Source: Isoetes engelmannii (Eukaryota > Streptophyta > Lycopodiopsida > Isoetales > Isoetaceae). Taken from it: a stretch of DNA of 21,484 bases. The stretch is from contig JAANSK020268159.1 of NCBI GenBank assembly GCA_011763485.2, positions 1-21,484 on the forward strand. Reading direction: 5' to 3'. The position numbers and the translations under genes are program-made. A model generated the notes under the pieces. The model was not told where the DNA came from. It did not search any database and saw only the letters and a program-made list of their open reading frames with translations. Below are positions 21,201 to 21,484 of this stretch, one piece after another. Each line of letters opens with the position of its first letter. The stretch's first letter is position 1.

Positions 21201-21304
21201 GATCCATGCATGAGCTTGCTAACAGATGCAATGAAACAATCAGCCAAAGCTCGAAGCAGGATGTCACTATCTTTCGCAACAGAGTTATTCAACCTCAGGG
21301 GTGC
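149..21304 (-). CDS. ATM: ATM serine/threonine kinase, internal part (30 exons, both ends outside the window)
   Basis: ATM is a nuclear PI3K-like protein kinase that responds to DNA double-strand breaks. The exons are, from 5' to 3': 21304-21114, 20633-20039, 19974-19903, 19832-19704, 19537-19412, 19322-19195, 17905-17725, 17672-17626, 17025-16962, 16889-16815, 16723-16604, 16538-16350, 16006-15885, 15815-15746, 15412-15270, 14768-14627, 14567-14364, 14299-14201, 14109-14063, 13619-13433, 11013-10804, 10706-10635, 10568-10499, 10022-9905, 9849-9726, 9648-9499, 9412-9323, 8833-8786, 434-324, 235-149. They sum to 4,011 bases (1,337 codons), with GT...AG introns and matching phases at all 29 junctions. 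Blocks that agree with human ATM from memory are NLDPFPEYQPFEPM (human LDPFPDHVVFKDL), TGLDDPLLWDTGGKTYEAW (human [11 protein letters not shown]), VYWLDIDYLVVAKAAQ-QCAAFFTSILY (human [26 protein letters not shown]) and EINEPDGLYG (human [10 protein letters not shown]). The part seen is HEAT solenoid plus early FAT. The kinase domain is not in the window. Both flanking parts of the gene are missing, so I cannot judge the intactness of the whole gene. Confidence 0.93.
324..434 (-). CDS. ATM: ATM exon 29 of the window (FAT domain)
   Basis: The exon has 37 codons in phase 0, between acceptor TTGAACAG and donor AAG|GTGAAT. QCAAFFTSILYLEHWCEEKF matches plant CGSYFTSLMYVEHWCEE and human [19 protein letters not shown] (from memory). 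Confidence 0.93.
742..746. repeat. Left target-site duplication of element A (AGGGG)
   Basis: AGGGG here directly precedes the TG start of element A and is matched by AGGGG at 5045-5049. Five bases is the usual duplication length for Ty1/copia. Confidence 0.9.
747..901 (+). repeat. 5' LTR of element A (155 bases)
   Basis: It starts TGCTGACATGG and ends TTTCGTCA, immediately before the primer-binding site. It shares blocks with the 3' LTR: GTTCATTTATGACTCTAGAC (809-828) against GTTCATATATGTGCCTAGAG, and CATAAGTTTCGTCA (888-901) against CATATGTTTATCA. Confidence 0.82.
902..914 (+). other. Primer-binding site of element A
   Basis: TGATATCAGAGCC closely resembles TGGTATCAGAGCC, the usual plant copia primer-binding site complementary to initiator methionine tRNA. 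It starts right at the end of the 5' LTR. Confidence 0.85.
4938..5044 (+). repeat. 3' LTR of element A (about 107 bases, shorter than the 5' LTR)
   Basis: It follows a short purine tract (AGGGAAGGA, to 4937) and ends in TTTATCA before the target duplication. It matches the 5' LTR only in blocks, so its left edge is approximate. Confidence 0.72.
5045..5049. repeat. Right target-site duplication of element A (AGGGG)
   Basis: AGGGG here directly follows the CA end of element A. The reverse-transcriptase sequence of element B resumes at this point, which independently supports the junction. Confidence 0.9.
6090..6290 (+). repeat. 3' LTR of element B (about 201 bases)
   Basis: It starts TGGAATAAC after a purine tract and ends GTTCCTCCA, an imperfect inverted repeat of the start. 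A TATA-like stretch (TTATCTATATATTG) lies at about 6230-6243. The matching 5' LTR is not in the window. Confidence 0.78.
6291..6550 (-). mobile_element. Ty1/copia RT scrap C, opposite orientation
   Basis: On the minus strand, NEWVYRVK (about 6465-6495) and DGTVGKYKARLVGKGYVQ are the first part of a copia reverse transcriptase. The similarity runs up to the end of the LTR of element B, which suggests that B inserted into or beside C. Only a fragment is left. It is broken and probably the oldest layer of the nest. Confidence 0.75.
6551..8785. other. Unassigned part of the large ATM intron (2.2 kb)
   Basis: No ATM exon is needed here. A CCTATAAATAG box lies near 7010, followed by pyrimidine-rich and T-rich stretches such as might occur in an LTR. 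I could not find paired ends or coding parts. A GT/C-rich two-copy repeat lies at 7631-7672. Open frames at 6762-6977 and 7611-7931 (plus) have no recognisable motif. Confidence 0.5.
7631..7672. repeat. Short two-copy repeat, GT tract plus C tract
   Basis: TTCGTGTGTGTTCCCCCC is followed after a few bases by TTCGTGTGTGTGTTCCCCC. It is a simple local duplication of mixed GT and C tracts. Confidence 0.85.
8786..8833 (-). CDS. ATM: ATM exon 28 of the window (48 bases, FAT start)
   Basis: The exon has 16 codons in phase 0, between acceptor CTATGCAG and donor CAG|GTGAGT. VYWLDIDYLVVAKAAQ matches human [15 protein letters not shown], from memory. It is separated from its continuation by the 8.35 kb retrotransposon-filled intron. 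Confidence 0.94.
8834..9322 (-). other. ATM intron 27 (489 bases)
   Basis: This is AT-rich intron DNA. I see no coding, repeat or RNA signal in it. Confidence 0.72.
9323..9412 (-). CDS. ATM: ATM exon 27 of the window
   Basis: The exon has 30 codons in phase 0, between acceptor ACTTTAG and donor AAG|GTAGGT. GAGTRQSNGGSENVDML...ELAWPK is a variable linker between two conserved blocks. It was chosen by splice sites and phase rather than by similarity. Confidence 0.82.
9499..9648 (-). CDS. ATM: ATM exon 26 of the window
   Basis: The exon has 50 codons in phase 0, between acceptor CTTGTACAG and donor AAG|GTGCAC. ESNKSTRSIQIFLEAMNCLR corresponds to human DKKSQRTMLAVVDYMRRQ (from memory). The rest, NPPAVPSRRQENSK, is a low-complexity linker also present in plant ATM. 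Confidence 0.92.
9726..9849 (-). CDS. ATM: ATM exon 25 of the window
   Basis: One base plus 41 codons lie between acceptor GCTGCAG and donor CAG|GTGCTC. LCQPLVLSKVGLAELVLPHT matches human [20 protein letters not shown] (from memory). A GTAGGT inside the exon (9816-9821) looks like a donor but was rejected, because the downstream sequence still matches ATM. Confidence 0.91.
9905..10022 (-). CDS. ATM: ATM exon 24 of the window
   Basis: Two bases, 38 codons and two bases lie between acceptor TTAAACAG and donor CAG|GTGTGT. TTGLDDPLLWDTGGKTYEAW matches human [20 protein letters not shown] very closely (from memory). This region leads into the FAT domain. Confidence 0.93.
10023..10498 (-). other. 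ATM intron 23 (476 bases)
   Basis: This intron has a 73-codon open frame on the plus strand (10107-10328) with no recognisable motif. I regard it as chance. Confidence 0.7.
10499..10568 (-). CDS. ATM: ATM exon 23 of the window
   Basis: The exon has 23 codons plus one base, between acceptor CTGTCCAG and donor CAA|GTAGGT. It encodes IHAKGINLRVVEDMVNKIRE. The GTAGGT donor was preferred over a GTTACA four bases on because only it gives the right phase into the next exon. Confidence 0.85.
10635..10706 (-). CDS. ATM: ATM exon 22 of the window
   Basis: The exon has 24 codons in phase 0, between acceptor TTCCAG and donor GAG|GTATTG. GVLSSEKGYRVFNSLDAQEK aligns with human LATKTGHSFWEIYKMTTDP, from memory. 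Confidence 0.86.
10804..11013 (-). CDS. ATM: ATM exon 21 of the window
   Basis: The exon has 70 codons in phase 0, between acceptor GTCACAG and donor AAG|GTATAT. VGIANADEVVFHLPG...YFGHSVDNVEGG leads to LDNSVSIIELASRSIK. It parallels human LGEVGPIDFSTIAIQ and VKVRSAAVTCLKNIL, from memory. Confidence 0.9.
11014..13432 (-). other. ATM intron 20 (2,419 bases), enlarged by a copia remnant
   Basis: The flanking exons are both in phase 0 at this junction. The middle of the intron holds copia remnant D. The edges (11014-11510 and 13250-13432) show no feature I can assign. Confidence 0.8.
11514..13250 (-). mobile_element. Ty1/copia remnant D, broken fossil in intron 20
   Basis: On the minus strand, a gag-pre-integrase block (LWNVRFGHVGGKALA...ITEGLPNI) lies at about 11540-11690, a retroviral-type protease motif (FIDSGAS) near 12027-12047, and a basic gag tail with cysteines (GCGINCSKGN) near 12330-12430. 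This is the order of a copia gag-pol gene read right to left. The part beyond 12440 is weaker and its right edge is a guess. No LTRs were seen. The element is clearly broken, with several coding breaks, and looks old. It has the same orientation as ATM. Confidence 0.68.
13433..13619 (-). CDS. ATM: ATM exon 20 of the window
   Basis: One base plus 62 codons lie between acceptor TGCTACAG and the consensus donor ACA|GTAAGT. It encodes LQRICDQLRNRKSDM...VWKLVKFCDEQDDYDMRDLT. It continues the LPPQLRLR block and ends in GELLAT, joining VGIANADEV across the retrotransposon-bearing intron. Confidence 0.9.
13620..14062 (-). other. ATM intron 19 (443 bases)
   Basis: This is intron DNA between two exons whose split codon fits. 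I see nothing else in it. Confidence 0.75.
14063..14109 (-). CDS. ATM: ATM exon 19 of the window (47 bases)
   Basis: The exon has 15 codons plus two bases, between acceptor TATTGCAG and donor AAG|GTGGTG. FVQRAPHLPPQLRLR matches plant ATM FVRRSCYLPPRLLLW, from memory. The split codon becomes serine and leads into LQRICDQLR (plant SLQALHKKLL). Confidence 0.92.
14201..14299 (-). CDS. ATM: ATM exon 18 of the window (LDPFP motif)
   Basis: The exon has 33 codons in phase 0, between acceptor CTCCAG and donor CAG|GTCTTG (weak). NLDPFPEYQPFEPMKKLQAE is a landmark ATM block; human ATM has LDPFPDHVVFKDL at this place, and plants have LDPFPEFD...IRKFHEELC (from memory). Confidence 0.93.
14364..14567 (-). 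CDS. ATM: ATM exon 17 of the window
   Basis: The exon has 68 codons in phase 0, between acceptor TTCTGTAG and donor CAG|GTATTA. It encodes SIVSRLVSCCIDEACDPDCG, a basic linker, then AVLSLLHSITVGAHPSLHPY. The last block precedes the LDPFP motif, as in other ATM proteins. A later AG at 14554 was rejected because its phase does not fit. Confidence 0.9.
14627..14768 (-). CDS. ATM: ATM exon 16 of the window
   Basis: One base plus 47 codons lie between acceptor CTTGCAG and donor CAG|GTGAGA. YFIHIVLQSIEVPELQDLCC and FVWVLGNQLQ fit plant ATM (I recall YIFNLVGQFIG, LQDQCCS and VLGDQLQ). The acceptor chosen gives STS-R-YFIHI with no insertion and keeps the frame. Confidence 0.86.
14769..15269 (-). other. 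ATM intron 15 (501 bases) with a competing acceptor at 14837
   Basis: The 68 bases next to the exon (14769-14836) are open in one frame and begin after a plausible acceptor ACTTTAG. That frame does not run on into the true exon frame. The rest of the intron has no coding signal that I trust. Confidence 0.65.
15270..15412 (-). CDS. ATM: ATM exon 15 of the window
   Basis: The exon has 47 codons plus two bases, between acceptor CTCCTAATAG and donor CAG|GTAAAG. GMQLLLQMHHQIDAACHPRH corresponds to human [20 protein letters not shown], and CLSRLGAILTVV to human ILKIYHLFVSLL (from memory). VPSTS at the end is typical of plant ATM as I recall it. Confidence 0.88.
15413..15745 (-). other. ATM intron 14 (333 bases)
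   Basis: Phases of the flanking exons match without any exon here. An open frame of 150 codons on the plus strand overlaps this intron and the exons on its right. It has no recognisable motif. Confidence 0.7.
15746..15815 (-). CDS. ATM: ATM exon 14 of the window (70 bases)
   Basis: One base plus 23 codons run to donor CAG|GTGAGA. DQLSEDGGVVDKMQVFRADR resembles the VDK-NVFRPDR block that I recall from plant ATM proteins. That resemblance, with the splice sites, supports coding here. The acceptor follows a strong pyrimidine tract. Confidence 0.85.
15816..15884 (-). other. Very short ATM intron (69 bases) with an in-frame stop
   Basis: It runs from GTAAGAG to CTCTTTTCCTGCAG on the minus strand. 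Its length is a multiple of three, but it carries a TAA that is in frame with the upstream exon. The rest of it stays open and joins the downstream exon in frame, so without splice-site evidence it is easily mistaken for an exon with a nonsense mutation. Confidence 0.85.
15885..16006 (-). CDS. ATM: ATM exon 13 of the window
   Basis: The exon has 40 codons plus two bases, after acceptor CGTACCAG. VSIVGGLFQL...FFPKDAVITSVRTVVDGFLE matches human SNLPEIVVELL and FPSHVIKATFAYI, from memory. I placed the donor at GAAGT|GTAAGAG because reading on meets a TAA three bases later. This donor is consensus and gives the right phase into the next exon. Confidence 0.87.
16007..16349 (-). other. ATM intron 12 (343 bases) with a short tandem repeat
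   Basis: This is non-coding intron DNA. It contains a two-copy direct repeat of about 40 bases at 16089-16170 and nothing else I can assign. Confidence 0.7.
16089..16170. repeat. Two-copy tandem repeat, period about 40 bases
   Basis: TATGATGCATAC plus ATAGGCAAGTATC occurs at 16089 and again 40 bases later, with a few differences between the copies. It lies in an ATM intron and looks like a local duplication. Confidence 0.85.
16350..16538 (-). CDS. ATM: ATM exon 12 of the window
   Basis: The exon has 63 codons in phase 0, between acceptor GCTACAG and donor ATG|GTACGT. ENFTSIFSALLPLHC matches human DCFPKILVNILPYFA, and DERDNLIERHM matches the segment before human SNLPEIVVELL (both from memory). 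Confidence 0.9.
16604..16723 (-). CDS. ATM: ATM exon 11 of the window
   Basis: The exon has 40 codons in phase 0, between acceptor CTTACAG and the consensus donor CGA|GTAAGT. SCTPFLIPNLLLDTRDDELQ corresponds to human [20 protein letters not shown], from memory. This is one of the clearest single-exon matches to ATM. Confidence 0.92.
16815..16889 (-). CDS. ATM: ATM exon 10 of the window
   Basis: The exon has 25 codons in phase 0, between acceptor TTTGTAG and donor GAG|GTTGAC. YLEQLLAGVLSRWV...AALVE aligns with human FMASHLDYLVLEWLNL, from memory, and follows the GYRRLE-like block as in human ATM. Confidence 0.86.
16962..17025 (-). CDS. ATM: ATM exon 9 of the window
   Basis: One base plus 21 codons lie between acceptor CCTGCAG and donor AAA|GTATGT. 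CLVAAIFDMLAKHLGYATRGK matches human VLEKVSETFGYRRLE, from memory. Confidence 0.87.
17026..17625 (-). other. ATM intron 8 (600 bases)
   Basis: This intron is AT-rich, with no exon required by phase. I see no coding signal, repeat or RNA gene in it. Confidence 0.7.
17626..17672 (-). CDS. ATM: ATM exon 8 of the window (47 bases)
   Basis: The exon has 15 codons plus two bases, between acceptor TATGCAG and donor AG|GTTAGA. It encodes AVFMICAAAALYPGQ and then a split arginine codon. It aligns with human ATM LLTLIAVVLSCSPICE, from memory. Confidence 0.83.
17725..17905 (-). CDS. ATM: ATM exon 7 of the window
   Basis: One base completes a codon, then 60 codons follow, after acceptor GATTGCAG. The donor ATT|GTTTGC is weak, but it is the only nearby GT that gives phase 0 into the next exon. 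It encodes SNVGTKLPMATKLK...ESEVWKMPLAI. The low-coordinate end is the least certain edge in this part of the gene. Confidence 0.78.
17906..19194 (-). other. ATM intron 6 (1,289 bases), unassigned
   Basis: No exon is needed here, because the phases of the flanking exons fit each other directly. The intron holds an 18-base C run at 17999-18016. Several short open frames (for example 18337-18519 and 18924-19190, minus) show no motif I recognise. It may contain a decayed repeat that I cannot name. Confidence 0.6.
17999..18016. repeat. Homopolymer run of 18 C
   Basis: An uninterrupted run of 18 C follows a T-rich stretch inside an ATM intron. Read on the gene strand it is G18. It stands out against the AT-rich background. 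Its length is prone to slippage and sequencing error. Confidence 0.95.
19195..19322 (-). CDS. ATM: ATM exon 6 of the window
   Basis: The exon has 42 codons plus two bases, between acceptor GTACAG and donor CTG|GTGAGT. VLTEKLLSLLHDPEFRVRL matches human ATM VFTQFLADNHHQVRML in position and pattern. The split codon joins cleanly to the exon at 17905 across a 1.29 kb intron. Confidence 0.9.
19412..19537 (-). CDS. ATM: ATM exon 5 of the window
   Basis: The exon has 42 codons in phase 0, between acceptor GGCTAG and donor CAG|GTGGGT. The peptide GYGDLVKLIERMANMG...IKLADAISNFIVVDP resembles the human ATM stretch FSVRMALVNCLKTLLEADP (from memory), which places it in the solenoid. Confidence 0.88.
19704..19832 (-). 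CDS. ATM: ATM exon 4 of the window
   Basis: The exon has 43 codons in phase 0 at both ends, between acceptor CAACAG and donor AAG|GTAACT. It encodes VELIVQISEDCLNPE...NGCKSTLK. The helical pattern continues the solenoid. Confidence 0.85.
19903..19974 (-). CDS. ATM: ATM exon 3 of the window
   Basis: The exon has 24 codons in phase 0 at both ends, between acceptor CTGCAG and donor ATT|GTAAGT. It encodes VHSELVLGACNAICD...HLPKI, a HEAT-like helix pair that continues directly from the GNHDKE end of the previous exon. Confidence 0.85.
20039..20633 (-). CDS. ATM: ATM exon 2 of the window, the largest exon (HEAT solenoid)
   Basis: The exon is 595 bases: one base that completes a codon, then 198 codons. 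It begins after CATGTATAG and ends GAG|GTACTG. It encodes RTAPLSDWSEGGVVW, then a serine-rich, acidic stretch (SLMDADLDAEVESSS), then helical segments ending in SSLLLGNHDKE. The middle looks like a variable linker between HEAT helices, and I recognise no catalytic motif in it. It is about three times longer than most neighbouring exons. Confidence 0.85.
20634..21113 (-). other. ATM intron 1 of the window (480 bases)
   Basis: This is AT-rich intron DNA. Short open frames on both strands are not supported by splice sites or by family similarity. I see no repeat or RNA gene. Confidence 0.75.
21114..21304 (-). CDS. ATM: ATM exon 1 of the window (HEAT solenoid)
   Basis: The exon has 63 codons plus two bases, starts in phase 0 after TTTTTTTAG, and ends AG|GTTTGT. 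It encodes APLRLNNSVAKDSD through CGVNGLVQN, which is helical and leucine-rich as expected for HEAT repeats. It is the most upstream exon I can place. The 180 bases beyond it show no clear exon. Confidence 0.82.
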
Positions 21305-21484
21305 CTAAAAAAACAGACATATTAATATCGTTTATAAACACCATTGACACTCCTAGAAATGTACATTATTATACTGCAGACAAAAGTGCTGATAACCTCT
21401 TATCAGCCACCATGGAGACAAATGCCCATTATCAACCAAGGGAACACATGTTCCAAAAATACCACGTTATGTGCCAGGGCAGGG

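Noticed and set aside
1-21484. A novel defence, mobile or CRISPR-like system
   Set aside because: Everything I can assign is host ATM or decayed copia. Nothing shows repeats with spacers, toxin-antitoxin pairs or an unknown gene cluster.

Overview
The window reads as nuclear DNA of a flowering plant. It is AT-rich and has many short exons with GT/AG introns. Pieces of plant Ty1/copia retrotransposons lie inside the introns. I cannot place the species. I see no bacterial operons, CRISPR, tRNA or rRNA.

Almost the whole window is one host gene on the minus strand: the plant homologue of the DNA-damage checkpoint kinase ATM. I could place 30 internal exons from 21304 down to 149, together 4,011 bases or 1,337 codons. 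Every junction keeps the reading frame, and every intron is GT...AG on the minus strand. The encoded part covers much of the HEAT-repeat solenoid and the start of the FAT domain. It includes the LDPFP block and a WLDIDYLVVAKAAQ block that match human ATM as I remember it. Both ends of the gene are outside the window: the N-terminal exons lie beyond 21484, and the rest of FAT plus the PI3K-like kinase and FATC domains lie beyond position 1.

The gene falls into an exon-dense part (8.8-11.0 kb and 13.4-21.3 kb) and two introns enlarged by old retrotransposons. The intron between exons 28 and 29 (435-8785, 8.35 kb) holds a nest. Fossil copia element A (747-5044, plus strand, both LTRs, a 5-base target duplication) sits inside the reverse transcriptase of copia element B (about 525-6290, plus strand). 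B in turn abuts a minus-strand copia RT scrap C (about 6291-6550). About 2.2 kb of that intron stays unassigned. The intron between exons 20 and 21 (11014-13432) holds another decayed copia remnant D on the minus strand.

Two features look like lesions in ATM at first sight but are explained by splicing. A stop codon near 15881 belongs to a 69-base intron, and an apparent frameshift near 14768 disappears when the nearest AG acceptor is used. The visible part of the gene therefore looks intact. I found no convincing new biological system. The points most worth a second look are the dated retrotransposon nest, the very short intron with a built-in stop, the competing acceptor, and the unassigned intron DNA.
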